Assembly (NCBI RefSeq): GCF_008808095.1
Contig: NZ_CP023397.1
Location: 784,327-848,326 of the forward strand
From: Pseudoalteromonas ruthenica
GTDB taxonomy: Bacteria; Pseudomonadota; Gammaproteobacteria; Enterobacterales; Alteromonadaceae
Length of the DNA stretch: 64,000 nt
Direction of reading: 5' to 3'
The notes below the pieces were generated by a model. It made no database searches. It worked only from the letters and a program-made list of their open reading frames with translations, and was not told the DNA's origin. Below, one piece after another: positions 10,027 through 20,123 of the stretch. Position 1 is the stretch's first letter; each line of letters opens with the position of its first letter. The translations under genes and the position numbers were made by a program.

Positions 10027-12045
10027 GTGCTTCACCGCGTATTTGATGTACTTGCTCGCGGCGCTGCCAAGTTAGCGGCCAACACCGTTATTCTCTCGCT
10101 GCGAGAAGGGTACATAGCCCTCATCCCATTCTTTATTATGGCGGCGCTAGTTTCTTTGGTGACTCACTGGCTTGGCTACGAGCATTTACAGGGCCCTTAT
10201 GCCTATTTGTATTCTTTTAATAACCTAATATGGACGTTATTTCCGATAACGACATTGCTGTCATTTAGTTACTATTTAGCGAAGAACCTCAAGTTAAATA
10301 CCTTCGCCGCACCGATTTTAGTGCTTACTTGTTTTTGTGTTGCTACAGGCTATATCTACGCGCTCGATAGCGGTGGGGTGGGTATAAATAATCGCGCCGG
10401 TGTGCTGTACACCATTCTTATGCCGATATTTTGTTGCTACCTGTTGCGCTCTGCATTGAGCTTACGTTGGCTTAGAATTATGTCTGTGGGCAATGTCAGC
10501 TTGTTTTTGGTCAAGCATCTCAATTTAATGCTGCCATATGTGCTGACCGTTTTTGTAACCTTTGTTTTATTTCCTTATTTTGACTCTGGATTGGCCGCTT
10601 GCTTGTCGTGGCTAAGCGCAAGTCACAGCGATTGGGGCCAATGGCAGCAGTTAATGTCGCAAATTATATTTAGCCATGTGTTTTGGCTCTTTGGTATTCA
10701 TGGCGATAACACTTATCACATACTTGCCTCAGCAGAACTCACAGGTTACGAAGTGGTGCCCGGCCTAGGTAACTACAGCTTCTTATCGACCTTTGTGGCT
10801 TTAGGTGGCAGTGGTGGCATTTGGGGTCTGCTAATCGCTTGTTTATTACAAGGAAAACAAAGCCATGAGAGCCAGATTGCTAAACTAAGCGCGCCATTTT
10901 CATTTTTCAATATCAGTGAAATAATGATGTATGCAGTGCCTGTGGTGTTTAATCCATTTTTCATTATTCCTTTTTTACTTTGTCCATTGGTAAATGCAGC
11001 TATTGCCTATGCGCTACTACAAAGCGGCGCTTTACCCCTAAGCAATATTGATTCGATACCCTGGTTCACTCCGGTGCTATTGAGCGGCTACTTATTAACT
11101 GGTGGCTTTATTGGTGTGGCACTGCAAGCGGGATTGGTGGCTATCAATACGCTTGTTTATTTACCCTTTGTACGCGCCAATAGTGCCCATAATATTAGTG
11201 GGCGTGAGCTCGATATTTTAGTGAAACGAGTCAGCGCAGGACGGCAACTTGAGCGCCACGTCGAAGCGCAATTCGCAAAGCGTAACACCGCGCAGTTTGC
11301 AGACCAGCGCCAGCTACATAAGGTGATCAGTGCCCTCAAAGAAGGCACTCTGTGTTTGTATTACCAGCCCAAAGTCGATAACACCACGCATAAAATCATT
11401 GGCTTCGAAGCGCTACTACGCTTAAAGCAAGCGGACGGTCAAATCAAAGCACCGTGGTTTATTGACGTGCTTGAGCGCTTTGAGATGATGGATGTGGTGG
11501 ACAGCTTTGTGATTGACCAGTTAGAGCTTGATTTATTGCAGTTTCAGCGCCATCAGATGAACCCTAAAATTAGCTTTAATATTTCTCCCGATAATTTGAT
11601 TAACCGTCGTTACCGCCGCGTGCTCAAGGCGTTCTCCAAGTTTCCTGGGCAAGTTGAGGTTGAAATTCTTGAGTCGTCCTACAACAATAATTTTGAACGC
11701 ACCAAAGAAATTGTCGATAAATTGCGCGCCGCTCAGATTCTATGTGCGGTAGATGATTTTGGTACCGGCTACTCATGTTTAAACATTTTAAGTAAGCTTA
11801 ATGTCGATACCATTAAGTTTGACCGCAGCTTGCTTCCGGTTAACGCCGAAGACAAGGCCACCTATTTATATGAAAATATGTCACAGCTTTGTAACAAGTT
11901 AGGATTTAGTGTTGTCGCTGAGGGGGTGGAGTCGTCATTTCACGTTGACTACATAGCAACGCTCCCTGTGAATCTGATGCAAGGCTATTATTTTGACATG
12001 CCACTCACGCTTGAACAGGCGATGCGCAGATACAGTAGTTCTTAA
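10027..12045 (+). CDS. Membrane protein fusing a PTS EIIC-like domain to an EAL cyclic-di-GMP phosphodiesterase
   Basis: 672 aa, GTG start. Residues about 1-380 hold roughly ten hydrophobic segments resembling a sugar PTS permease (EIIC), including the substrate-side segment FGIHGDNTYHIL. No EIIA or EIIB domain is present. Residues about 430-670 are an EAL domain with its metal and general-base residues: GFEALLR (E of EAL), FNISPDN, EILES, VDDFGTGYS, IKFDRS, AEGVES and MQGYYFD. It should hydrolyse c-di-GMP at the inner membrane. The EIIC part may act as a sugar sensor rather than a transporter. A terminator follows at 12070. Confidence 0.9.
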   Translation: MLHRVFDVLARGAAKLAANTVILSLREGYIALIPFFIMAALVSLVTHWLGYEHLQGPYAYLYSFNNLIWTLFPITTLLSFSYYLAKNLKLNTFAAPILVLTCFCVATGYIYALDSGGVGINNRAGVLYTILMPIFCCYLLRSALSLRWLRIMSVGNVSLFLVKHLNLMLPYVLTVFVTFVLFPYFDSGLAACLSWLSASHSDWGQWQQLMSQIIFSHVFWLFGIHGDNTYHILASAELTGYEVVPGLGNYSFLSTFVALGGSGGIWGLLIACLLQGKQSHESQIAKLSAPFSFFNISEIMMYAVPVVFNPFFIIPFLLCPLVNAAIAYALLQSGALPLSNIDSIPWFTPVLLSGYLLTGGFIGVALQAGLVAINTLVYLPFVRANSAHNISGRELDILVKRVSAGRQLERHVEAQFAKRNTAQFADQRQLHKVISALKEGTLCLYYQPKVDNTTHKIIGFEALLRLKQADGQIKAPWFIDVLERFEMMDVVDSFVIDQLELDLLQFQRHQMNPKISFNISPDNLINRRYRRVLKAFSKFPGQVEVEILESSYNNNFERTKEIVDKLRAAQILCAVDDFGTGYSCLNILSKLNVDTIKFDRSLLPVNAEDKATYLYENMSQLCNKLGFSVVAEGVESSFHVDYIATLPVNLMQGYYFDMPLTLEQAMRRYSSS

Positions 12046-12069
12046 GCTGTGATTTAAAGCAATAAAAAA

Positions 12070-12090
12070 GCCGCTCCAAGAGCGGCTTTT
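12070..12090 (+). terminator. Rho-independent terminator after the EIIC-EAL gene
   Basis: GCCGCTC, a CAA loop and GAGCGGC, followed by TTTT and preceded by A6. The A run would give a U tract on the other strand, so it could also serve the convergent alkaline phosphatase gene. Confidence 0.85.
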
Positions 12091-12174
12091 GAGTCTTCAG
12101 TTTTCAGTAGGGTTGTTAAACTATGTTAACAAGCAATAAAACATTAACGCATGATTACAATAAGATCAACAATG

Positions 12175-13467
12175 TTATTTATTGTTAATAAAGTTAATTA
12201 GCTTTTGTGCGATGTCAGTGTTGTTTTGCGACCCTATAAATTGTTCTGCGCCGTTGCCATAGGCAAACACAGGAACATCAATAGCAGTATGACCAGAGGT
12301 GGTCCATCCGGTAAAACTTGCTTCATTGATTAACTTTTTAACAGTCATGACCAGCGCATCTTCACCCACATTCTTCGCTTGGGTAAGTAAAACCTTACGT
12401 GCTTCGGTAAATTCCAATGCCGTGGTTTGTTGCCATACGGTGGTCATATCGTCGCTCGCCAGCAATCGCTCAGCAATGACACCCGCTGTGGCCGTAACGC
12501 CTTTAACCACATCGGCGTGCCACAAGTATTGGCCATTGGCACCTATGGTCAAGCCACCGGTGGAGTGATCGGCTGTGATCACCAATAGTGTGTCTGGGTG
12601 GGCATCAACATAGGCTTTGGCTTTATCAATGGCATGGGCGAAATCGTCCATTTCTGCCATGGCACAAGCAATATCATTGGCATGGCCGCACCAGTCTATT
12701 TGGCTGCCTTCGATCATTACAAAGAACGGATTCTCATTGGCTGCGAGTAGCGACAGTGCCTTATCGGTCATTTTCGTTAATCGTTTACTCTCTCCATCGA
12801 GGGCAAATGGCAAACCTTTAGCGGCATACAGACCCAGGGCTGGAATTTGCTGTAATTGTTCTAATTGACTGAGGTTATCGCTGTATTGATAGCCTTGAGC
12901 GATAAACTCATTCACTAAATTTCTATCTTCGCGAATAAAGTACTGTGTACCTCCGCCAAGCATTAAATCCACTGGTAGAGCGCCATTGATTTTATTATCG
13001 AAGAAATCATTGGCAATGTCATCGTAGTTACGGCGAGACTCGTTATGTGCAGCAAAGCTTGCAGGGGTCGCATGGTTGATCTGCGATGTGGCGACAAGCG
13101 CGGTCGTCATTTTGCGTTCTTTGGCTATTTCAAGCATCGTTTTAAGATCATGCTTGTGAGTATCCACAGCGATGGCACCATTGTAGCTCTTCGTTGCGGT
13201 GGACAGAGCCGTTGCGCCAGCCGCGCTGTCAGTGACGATGGTATCGTCATCAGGATAGGTGTGTGCCATGCCCACGAGGATGGAATCGAATACGGTGGGC
13301 TCTACCACCTTGGTGCTTTTATCATCAACGTAGTAGCGATAAGCGCTCGTGTAGGCAGGGCCCATACCATCGCCAATCATATAAATAATGTTCTTAGGTG
13401 CTGCTTGCTCTGCGTTGGCAAAAAAACTTGCGCAGATCATCGAAGCGAATGTTAGAGTGCGTTTCAT
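12175..13467 (-). CDS. Alkaline phosphatase (PhoA family), periplasmic
   Basis: 430 aa with a Sec signal peptide (MKRTLTFASMICASFFANA, cut before EQAAP). Metal site 1/2 residues are visible: YMIGDGMG (Asp), the nucleophile Ser in VTDSAAGATAL, ITADHSTGG, and the late His in TSGHTAIDVPV. It releases phosphate from organic esters in the periplasm. The EGSQIDWCGHAND segment fits the marine gammaproteobacterial branch. It lies convergent to the EAL gene and divergent from the hydrolase gene with only 60 bp between. I see no Pho-box-like TGTCA repeats in that gap. Confidence 0.93.
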   Translation of the reverse strand: MKRTLTFASMICASFFANAEQAAPKNIIYMIGDGMGPAYTSAYRYYVDDKSTKVVEPTVFDSILVGMAHTYPDDDTIVTDSAAGATALSTATKSYNGAIAVDTHKHDLKTMLEIAKERKMTTALVATSQINHATPASFAAHNESRRNYDDIANDFFDNKINGALPVDLMLGGGTQYFIREDRNLVNEFIAQGYQYSDNLSQLEQLQQIPALGLYAAKGLPFALDGESKRLTKMTDKALSLLAANENPFFVMIEGSQIDWCGHANDIACAMAEMDDFAHAIDKAKAYVDAHPDTLLVITADHSTGGLTIGANGQYLWHADVVKGVTATAGVIAERLLASDDMTTVWQQTTALEFTEARKVLLTQAKNVGEDALVMTVKKLINEASFTGWTTSGHTAIDVPVFAYGNGAEQFIGSQNNTDIAQKLINFINNK

Positions 13468-13527
13468 AATTTAGTCCTGTTGTGGCTTGGCAACATTTTA
13501 AACCCACAAATCAATAAATAAACCGCA

Positions 13528-14412
13528 ATGCGGCAAAAAGGAGTTCAAGTGCCTAGTTTTTCGGTCAAACTGCGCCATCTTCGGCTGCAAGGACAAAGCA
13601 ACACAGAGTTGGCAATCACAAATAACACTGACACCGTGGTGATCGCCGTGCATGGATGGCAGGATAACAGCAACAGTTTTTTGCCTTTAATGTCTGCCTT
13701 AGGTAAGGATTTACCGGTTTATGCAATTGATTGGCCCGGACACGGTTTATCGCAGTGGCGAGGCCAAGACGCACATTATTATTTTATTGATTATGTTGAT
13801 GACCTTCATCAACTTGTGACGCGTTGCAAGGCCAAATATGTGCACATCATCGGACACTCCCTCGGCGCTATGGTGGCTTCATTGTACTGTGCGTGTTTTC
13901 CAGAGCCTATTACCTCACTTTCGCTCATTGAAGGGGTTGGCCTGGTCACCGCAGAGGAGCCTGACACTAAAAATTTATTGATTCAGGCGCTTAAACATCG
14001 AGCCCGCGCAAAGAAAGGGGCGATTTATGAAAGTGCCGAACAGCTCTATGAGCGCCGCGAGGCCGTCAGTGATTTCAATATTGATATCGCTCGGCAACTA
14101 ATGGCGCGTAATATTGTTAAAAAAGAGCAAGGTGTGATGTTAACAACAGATCCGCGATTAAAGCATTATTCCGCTTTTCGCTACACTAAAGCGCAAGCGC
14201 ATGCTTTGTTAACACCTATAAAAGTACCCACCTTATTGATAAAGGGGGCGCAAGGTTATTCCATGGTGCACCAAAATGAACAGGAATTTAGTAAGTGCTA
14301 CAACGACTTAGTTACACATACAGTCGATGGTGGCCATCATTGCCATATGCAAAGCCCGAAGCAATGCGCGCGCCTTATTGGTGCGCACTTGCATCAAAAT
14401 AGCGCAGAATAA
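13528..14412 (+). CDS. Alpha/beta-fold hydrolase
   Basis: 294 aa. Oxyanion segment VHGWQDN (HGW) near residue 42, nucleophile elbow GHSLGAM with Ser near residue 111, and a C-terminal HHCHM that supplies the catalytic His. AIDWPGHGLS is the usual strand-4 motif. No signal peptide, so cytoplasmic. The substrate cannot be read from sequence; esterase, lactonase or haloalkane-type activities are all possible. The ATG at 13528 is used here; an internal start (VPSFSVKLRH) cannot be excluded. Confidence 0.85.
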   Translation: MRQKGVQVPSFSVKLRHLRLQGQSNTELAITNNTDTVVIAVHGWQDNSNSFLPLMSALGKDLPVYAIDWPGHGLSQWRGQDAHYYFIDYVDDLHQLVTRCKAKYVHIIGHSLGAMVASLYCACFPEPITSLSLIEGVGLVTAEEPDTKNLLIQALKHRARAKKGAIYESAEQLYERREAVSDFNIDIARQLMARNIVKKEQGVMLTTDPRLKHYSAFRYTKAQAHALLTPIKVPTLLIKGAQGYSMVHQNEQEFSKCYNDLVTHTVDGGHHCHMQSPKQCARLIGAHLHQNSAE

Positions 14413-14453
14413 TTGTAACTTTGCGATAAATGTGGGAATATCAAAGCAATTTA

Positions 14454-14465
14454 GAGCAATTGCTC
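14454..14465. promoter_or_regulatory. 12-bp palindrome upstream of fadD
   Basis: GAGCAATTGCTC, a perfect palindrome about 195 bases before the fadD start. It does not match the FadR or PsrA operators I know. It is a possible operator; the rest of 14413-14660 is AT-rich with no other clear signal. Confidence 0.3.
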
Positions 14466-14660
14466 AATTGTGAAAGATAGCAACTTAGATTAAGGTTAGT
14501 ACTGTTGTGGCGATGAACTCTCAAGCCCGCTAAAAGCGTGGCAATGTTTATCACCCTACAGCGAACTATATGGGCATTGGTTAAGTGTCGTGCTTACTAT
14601 TTGCCAAACTTATGACTGCTAAGACAAATCATTATAAGAACAAATTAATAGGAGCTTAGT

Positions 14661-16319
14661 GTGGAAAAAATCTGGCTAAAGCGATATCCAAAAGGTTGCC
14701 CAGAGACCATCGATCCCGCTCATTACGACTCTTTACTGTCATTATTCGAGAAAAGTTTTGCGGATTACGCCCAACTACCTGCATTCAAAAATATGGGGGT
14801 TACGCTAAGCTATGCTGAGCTAGACCAAGCAACTAAGAAAGTTGCGTCCTACATAAATAATGATCTGGGCTTAAAGCCAGGTGCAAAAGTGGCAGTAATG
14901 ATGCCCAACTTATTGCAAACACCGGTATCCATACTCGGTATTTTACGGGCAGGGTGCGTGGTTGTTAACGTTAACCCTCTTTATACTGCGCGTGAACTGG
15001 AGCATCAACTAAATGACTCCGAAGCGGATGCCATTTTTATTCTTGCCAACTTTGCTCACACCTTGGAAAAAGCACTGGGTAAAACCAATGTTAAACACAT
15101 AGTGGTCACCCAAGTGGGTGACATGGTGGGCGGCCTTAAAAAGCATCTGGTCAACTTCGTTGTTAAGCATATCAAAAAGATGGTACCGAGCTTTGAGCTG
15201 CCAAACCCCATTGCTTTCACGGATGTGTTAAAAAACGGTGACGCCAGCCGTTATACTCGCCCAGAGATTACCTTAGACGACCTCGCGTTTTTACAATACA
15301 CAGGTGGTACAACTGGGGTGTCTAAAGGCGCCATGCTTACCCACGGTAACATGGTGGGCAACTTAGAACAGGTATCCGGTTGTCTCGATAATATTTTAGA
15401 TAAAGGCAAAGAAATCGTGGTTACGGCGCTGCCGCTGTATCACATCTTTGCACTGACGGCGAACTGCTTAACCTTTATGAAGTATGGTGGGTTGAATCTA
15501 CTCATTACCAACCCACGCGACATGAAAGGCTTTGTAAAAGAGTTGAACGACAATAAATTCACCGTTATGACTGGGGTAAACACCTTATTTAATGGTCTTC
15601 TTAATACCGATGGTTTCGCCGACGTAGACTTTTCCAACTTAAAAATGTCGCTCGGTGGTGGTATGGCGGTCCAGCGTCCGGTTGCTGAACGCTGGCAGAA
15701 AGTAACCGGTACGCGTTTGGTGGAAGGCTACGGTCTTACCGAGTGTGCGCCGTTGGTCACAGTTTGCCCATATGACTTGGAAGGTTACAACGGCTCTATC
15801 GGTTTGCCGGCACCGAGCACAGACATCAAATTGATGCTTGAAGATGGCCAAGAAGCACCCGCTGGCGAGCCCGGTGAACTCTGGGTTAAAGGCCCTCAGG
15901 TAATGAAAGGTTACTACAACCGCCCTGATGCTACCGCAGAGTGCCTGCGCGACGGCTGGTTTGCCACCGGCGATATTGCTACATACGATGACCAAGGTTT
16001 TTTCTATATTGTTGATCGGAAAAAGGATATGATTCTGGTGTCCGGTTTTAACGTGTTCCCGAACGAAATAGAAGAAGTGGTCGCATCAATGGATGGCGTG
16101 CTTGAAGTCGCCGCTGTTGGCGTCCCTCATGATGTCAGTGGTGAGCAAGTTAAATTGTTCGTGGTGAAAAAGGATGCAGCCATTAATGAGCAAGACATCA
16201 TTAAGCACTGCCGCGAAAACCTGACCAATTACAAAGTGCCTAAATTAGTTGAGTTTAGAGAGGAATTACCGAAAACCAACGTCGGTAAAATACTCAGACG
16301 CGCACTTAAAGACGAATAA
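14661..16319 (+). CDS. fadD: Long-chain fatty-acid-CoA ligase FadD
   Basis: 552 aa acyl-CoA synthetase that activates imported long-chain fatty acids at the inner membrane for beta-oxidation. AMP-binding P-loop [15 protein letters not shown] near residue 212, the GYGLTECAP motif, [23 protein letters not shown], and the C-terminal catalytic Lys in [14 protein letters not shown] start at 14661 with AGGAG eight bases upstream. The N-terminus ([18 protein letters not shown]) matches FadD rather than other AMP-ligases. rnd follows after a terminator, the same neighbour order as in many gammaproteobacteria. Confidence 0.95.
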   Translation: MEKIWLKRYPKGCPETIDPAHYDSLLSLFEKSFADYAQLPAFKNMGVTLSYAELDQATKKVASYINNDLGLKPGAKVAVMMPNLLQTPVSILGILRAGCVVVNVNPLYTARELEHQLNDSEADAIFILANFAHTLEKALGKTNVKHIVVTQVGDMVGGLKKHLVNFVVKHIKKMVPSFELPNPIAFTDVLKNGDASRYTRPEITLDDLAFLQYTGGTTGVSKGAMLTHGNMVGNLEQVSGCLDNILDKGKEIVVTALPLYHIFALTANCLTFMKYGGLNLLITNPRDMKGFVKELNDNKFTVMTGVNTLFNGLLNTDGFADVDFSNLKMSLGGGMAVQRPVAERWQKVTGTRLVEGYGLTECAPLVTVCPYDLEGYNGSIGLPAPSTDIKLMLEDGQEAPAGEPGELWVKGPQVMKGYYNRPDATAECLRDGWFATGDIATYDDQGFFYIVDRKKDMILVSGFNVFPNEIEEVVASMDGVLEVAAVGVPHDVSGEQVKLFVVKKDAAINEQDIIKHCRENLTNYKVPKLVEFREELPKTNVGKILRRALKDE

Positions 16320-16329
16320 GAATAAGTAA

Positions 16330-16358
16330 ACAAACCGGCAATCGCCGGTTTGTTTTTT
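16330..16358 (+). terminator. Terminator between fadD and rnd
   Basis: ACAAACCGGC, AATC loop and GCCGGTTTGT form a perfect 10-bp stem followed by a T run. Confidence 0.92.
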
Positions 16359-16369
16359 AAGGAGTACAA

Positions 16370-17512
16370 GTGGATTACCAGTTAATCACTGAACAGGCTG
16401 AACTAGATAGCTTTGTCAATGCTATTAGTCAGGCTGAGACCTTGGCAATAGACACTGAATTTATGCGTCGGCGCACGCTTTATCCCGAAATCGCACTCCT
16501 GCAAATTTTTGATGGTCAGCATCTTGCTCTTATTGACCCGTTACAGCCTCTTGATTTCACCCAACTTTGGCAGTTACTTAAATGCGAACAAGTGTTAAAA
16601 GTGCTGCATTCCCCCTCTGAGGACATCGAAGTTTTCCAAAACTTTGCCGGCTTTGTGCCAGCGCCGCTTTTCGATACCCAGTTTGCATTGCAATTGTTAG
16701 GGCAGGGGAACTGCGTGGGGTTTGCAGCGATGGTGAATTCACGCCTTAATATAGAGATTGATAAAAGCGAGTCGCGAACCAATTGGCTACAACGGCCGTT
16801 AAGAGAAAGCCAATTAGCCTACGCCGCCGCTGATGTTGCGCATCTATTGCCTTGCTATAACGAATTAGTGACACAGATAAGGGCTCAGGGGTGGTTTGAT
16901 TTGGTGATTGCAGAGTCGCAGTTGTTGTCGAAAAAGCGCGCCCATCAAATACCCGATGAGCAGTTATACCGCGAGGTGAAAGGGGCTTGGCAGTTAGCGC
17001 CACGGGATCTCGCGATACTCAAAGAGCTGGCCATGTGGCGCCGACAAAAGGCACAACGAAAGAATTTAGCGCTTAATTTCGTGTTGAAAGAAGCCAATAT
17101 GGTAGAGATCGCCAAGCGTCGGCCAAGCTCACTCAATAGTATGCGTAATATCCCTGGCGTCGAGCCGATGGAAGTGAATCGTTCAGGTAAAGAAATCCTC
17201 GCTTGCATCGAGCGGGGTAAAGCGGTGCCTGAGCAAAGCCTTCCTAGTCGCGTAACGAGATTAATGGATTATCGCGGCTACAAACAAACGGCTAAAGACA
17301 TTAAGCAAAAGATAGCCACCGTTGCCAAGCAAACCGGTATACCTGCCGACGTATTTGCCAGTAAAAAACAAATTAATCAACTTATTAGTTGGCATTGGAA
17401 GTACGACGAGCATGAACGCGAGCAGCTATTAGCGCCTGATTTACTACAACCTTGGCGTTTTGATTATGTACGCGAAGCACTTTCTGATTGGGTGCTTACT
17501 TCCAACGAGTGA
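16370..17512 (+). CDS. rnd: Ribonuclease D
   Basis: 3'-5' exoribonuclease of the DEDD family that trims tRNA and other stable RNA precursors. Exo I AIDTEFMRRRT (Asp27, Glu29), Exo II region HSPSEDIEVF, Exo III YAAADVAHLL near residue 155, followed by HRDC domains (about 205-370). 380 aa, normal. GTG start with AAGGAG seven bases upstream, just after the fadD terminator. Confidence 0.95.
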   Translation: MDYQLITEQAELDSFVNAISQAETLAIDTEFMRRRTLYPEIALLQIFDGQHLALIDPLQPLDFTQLWQLLKCEQVLKVLHSPSEDIEVFQNFAGFVPAPLFDTQFALQLLGQGNCVGFAAMVNSRLNIEIDKSESRTNWLQRPLRESQLAYAAADVAHLLPCYNELVTQIRAQGWFDLVIAESQLLSKKRAHQIPDEQLYREVKGAWQLAPRDLAILKELAMWRRQKAQRKNLALNFVLKEANMVEIAKRRPSSLNSMRNIPGVEPMEVNRSGKEILACIERGKAVPEQSLPSRVTRLMDYRGYKQTAKDIKQKIATVAKQTGIPADVFASKKQINQLISWHWKYDEHEREQLLAPDLLQPWRFDYVREALSDWVLTSNE

Positions 17513-17529
17513 CGATAACTGAGTTCCTT

Positions 17530-17850
17530 ATGCCTACGTGGTTGCTAGTGGTATTGCTTATTGGGCAAATATTTATCGGGTTCTTTGCTGCGATGGCGAT
17601 GATGTTCATGGCCTGCGCCGAGAATGCACCGACCCTCTCTAAGCGGTTGGACCGCGTTTTAGTCAGCTTATGGGTTACGTTTATAATCGCCTTGGCAGTG
17701 AGTGTGGGCATCATCATTGTCGGGCTTATCAACGCCGCGCAATACAGCCACGCCTTACTCATCCCTTGGCCTTTGCTGTTGCTGATAGCGATTATCTGGA
17801 GCTGGGTCAGTCTGTGTGCAAAAAGAGACAAGGATAAAAAAAGAGGCTAA
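17530..17850 (+). CDS. Small integral membrane protein, function unknown
   Basis: 106 aa with three hydrophobic segments (about residues 3-27, 45-68 and 77-95) and a basic C-terminal tail (KRDKDKKRG), which should be cytoplasmic. I chose ATG 17530 over the upstream in-frame start because that one lies inside rnd; the gap to rnd is then 17 bp, so they may be co-transcribed. No family recognised. Confidence 0.75.
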   Translation: MPTWLLVVLLIGQIFIGFFAAMAMMFMACAENAPTLSKRLDRVLVSLWVTFIIALAVSVGIIIVGLINAAQYSHALLIPWPLLLLIAIIWSWVSLCAKRDKDKKRG

Positions 17851-17862
17851 CTTAGCCTCTTT
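17841..17862 (+). terminator. Terminator overlapping the end of the small membrane gene, convergent to minE
   Basis: AAGAGGCTAA and TTAGCCTCTT form a near-perfect stem, with A-rich and T-rich flanks on the two sides, so it probably stops transcription from both directions (this gene and minCDE). Confidence 0.8.
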
Positions 17863-17883
17863 CTTGTGATTTGCACTGATACG

Positions 17884-18144
17884 TTATTTTTCGTCATCAG
17901 GTAGCGTGACATTGAGCTCTAATACCGCTAAGTCGTCTTCATTTTGCTCTAGCTGCACTTGCACTGCTTCGGCATCAATGGCCACGTATTTACGGATCAC
18001 TTCAAGGATGTCTTGTTTTAGCTGCGGCAAGTAATCAGGGGTGCCGCGCTGTGAGCGCTCATGAGCGACGATAATTTGCAGCCGCTCTTTAGCCAGCGAT
18101 GCGCTGGATTTTTTCTGCGAACGAAAATAATCTAGTAATGACAC
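17884..18144 (-). CDS. minE: Cell division topological specificity factor MinE
   Basis: 86 aa. It stimulates the MinD ATPase at the membrane and drives the pole-to-pole oscillation that restricts MinC to the poles. Starts [12 protein letters not shown] (membrane-targeting segment), followed by the MinD-contact helix [14 protein letters not shown] and the C-terminal dimerisation domain. I chose the GTG at 18144, not the upstream in-frame starts inside minD, because a perfect GGAGG lies seven bases before it, embedded in the last minD codons. The gap to minD is one base. Confidence 0.97.
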   Translation of the reverse strand: MSLLDYFRSQKKSSASLAKERLQIIVAHERSQRGTPDYLPQLKQDILEVIRKYVAIDAEAVQVQLEQNEDDLAVLELNVTLPDDEK

Positions 18145-18145
18145 C

Positions 18146-18955
18146 TTATCCTCCAAAAATCCGTTTGAATAGACCACGCTTCTCAACGTCCAAAAATCGG
18201 AATTCAATTTGCTCACCGAGTAGACGGTTGATGGCATCTAAATAGGCTTGACCGGCATCTGACTCAGCGTCCAATACCACAGGCTGACCTTGGTTTGAGG
18301 CATTAAGCACCGCTTGTGACTCTGGGATAACACCCAACAAATCAATAGCCAAAATTTCGTTAACGTCTTCAACCGAAAGCATTTCACCTTTTTGCACGCG
18401 CTCAGGGTTATAACGGGTAAGCAGCAAATGCTCTTTTACCGGCTCTAAACCTTCCTCTGCACGACGTGATTTGCTCTGTAAAATACCTAGGATACGGTCC
18501 GAATCGCGTACTGATGATACCTCAGGGTTGGTGGTCACAATGGCTTCATCTGCAAAATATAGGGCCATCATCGCACCGGCTTCAATACCCGCTGGCGAAT
18601 CACACACAATATAGTCAAAGCTCTCTTTCATTTCATTGAGGACTTTTTCGACACCCTCTTTGGTTAACGCGTCTTTGTCGCGAGTTTGCGAAGCGGGGAG
18701 CAAAAACAGCTTATCAACACGCTTGTCTTTAATAAGTGCTTGGTTGAGGTTTGCTTCACCATTGATCACATTAACAAAATCATAGACCACGCGGCGCTCA
18801 CAGCCCATGATTAAATCAAGGTTGCGCAGGCCAATGTCAAAGTCAATGATCGCCGTTTTAAAGCCTTTAAGGGCAAGGCCTGTGCCGATTGCGGCGCTTG
18901 AAGTTGTTTTACCAACGCCACCTTTACCTGAAGTAACGACAATAATTTTTGCCAT
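18146..18955 (-). CDS. minD: Septum-site determining ATPase MinD
   Basis: 269 aa ParA/MinD-family ATPase. Deviant Walker [13 protein letters not shown] (residues 6-17) with the signature Lys, switch I NLDLIMG, Walker B IVCDSPAG, and a C-terminal amphipathic membrane helix ([11 protein letters not shown]). It recruits MinC and MinE to the membrane. Second gene of the minCDE operon, 5 bp after minC. Confidence 0.98.
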   Translation of the reverse strand: MAKIIVVTSGKGGVGKTTSSAAIGTGLALKGFKTAIIDFDIGLRNLDLIMGCERRVVYDFVNVINGEANLNQALIKDKRVDKLFLLPASQTRDKDALTKEGVEKVLNEMKESFDYIVCDSPAGIEAGAMMALYFADEAIVTTNPEVSSVRDSDRILGILQSKSRRAEEGLEPVKEHLLLTRYNPERVQKGEMLSVEDVNEILAIDLLGVIPESQAVLNASNQGQPVVLDAESDAGQAYLDAINRLLGEQIEFRFLDVEKRGLFKRIFGG

Positions 18956-18960
18956 GTGTT

Positions 18961-19662
18961 TTATCCTTTAACCAAAGCTGATAAATGAAGTGAGTCATCG
19001 CGTTGGCGAACTTGGGCTGGCTGGCCCCATAAGTCCCCTTGTAACGAATCACTGATCCAATAGCTGCCATTGACTGAAACAAGTTCGGCTTCAAGTTTTT
19101 GGCAGAAGATTGTGGCGTTTGCGTCACCTTGCGCACCGGCAATAGCTCGGCCTCGCAAAGTGCCATAAATATGAACGTGTCCGTCAGCAATGACCTCGGC
19201 GCCATGGCTGACAGAGCCCAAGACAATCAAATCACGTCCTTTAGCATACACCTGCTGACCTGAACGCACGGTGCCTTCTACAACCAAGGTTGGTTCATTT
19301 TCTACTTTGGCTGTAGCTTGTGGAGAAGGGGCTTTTTGCTGGCTTTGTTGTGCGTCTTTGGCATAGTTAAGCACCGATAAACCGGCTTCTTTCGCACTGC
19401 TATGTTGACTATCACTGCCACTGCATACCCCAACCGGGTTAAAAGCAAGGCGTTTTAATGTGTCTCTTAGCTGGGTGAAATCAAGCGTTGCATCTTGGAT
19501 TGCTTCAAGATTGATAACGATGGGCGCGCCTGCGAAAAACTTCGGAGCTTGCGCTATTTTAGCATCAAGCTGTTCAGATAAGGCTGCAAGATCCGGTGTT
19601 AATAACCGCAACACGGATAACGTGAAGAGATTCCCTTTTAATTCGAATAATTGTTCCGACAT
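18961..19662 (-). CDS. minC: Septum-site determining protein MinC
   Basis: 233 aa FtsZ-assembly inhibitor. N-terminal FtsZ-binding domain (about 1-105), a Gln/Pro/Ala-rich linker (about 105-125), and the C-terminal beta-helix MinD-binding domain with the Gly signature HVHIYGTLRGRAIAG. First gene of minCDE on the minus strand. Confidence 0.97.
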   Translation of the reverse strand: MSEQLFELKGNLFTLSVLRLLTPDLAALSEQLDAKIAQAPKFFAGAPIVINLEAIQDATLDFTQLRDTLKRLAFNPVGVCSGSDSQHSSAKEAGLSVLNYAKDAQQSQQKAPSPQATAKVENEPTLVVEGTVRSGQQVYAKGRDLIVLGSVSHGAEVIADGHVHIYGTLRGRAIAGAQGDANATIFCQKLEAELVSVNGSYWISDSLQGDLWGQPAQVRQRDDSLHLSALVKG

Positions 19663-19841
19663 AAGCGCTCGTATTCGTGTGGCCGAATTATTTGTTATCG
19701 CTTATCTGTGGCGTTGCCATTTTTAACTTGGCAGTCGCAAACAGTGATGAGCGTTGAGCTTTGGCCACTAAACTTACCACATAGATTAGCTCTCATGGTA
19801 TAGTGTCAAGGTGTGTTTCGCAACAATTTAAAGGCCTTAAG

Positions 19842-20123
19842 ATGCTATGTGCCATATACAAGAGCAAGAAAAAAGCAGATACCTATTTATATGTACCCAA
19901 ACGTGATCATTTTGACGATGTTCCTGAGCCGCTGATGGACAGCTTTGGGTCGCCAGAATTTGTGATGTTGATTAATTTAGCAACAAAAAAGCGCTTGGCG
20001 CTTGCTGATATCGACAAGGTTAAGGCTGAATTAAGCGACAACGGGTTCTATTTGCAACTACCACCGCCAACTGAGAATATGTTGGACGAATTAAGACAGC
20101 AAAATGGAGTAGAGCGTGATTAA
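19842..20123 (+). CDS. ycgL: YcgL-domain protein
   Basis: 93 aa, start ATG 19842 (MLCAIYKSKKKADTYLYV). This is the small YcgL family, commonly found beside minC and rnd or mltB genes in gammaproteobacteria; the cellular role is not settled. Its last codons overlap the start of the next gene by 8 bp, so translation is coupled. Divergent from minC. Confidence 0.93.
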   Translation: MLCAIYKSKKKADTYLYVPKRDHFDDVPEPLMDSFGSPEFVMLINLATKKRLALADIDKVKAELSDNGFYLQLPPPTENMLDELRQQNGVERD

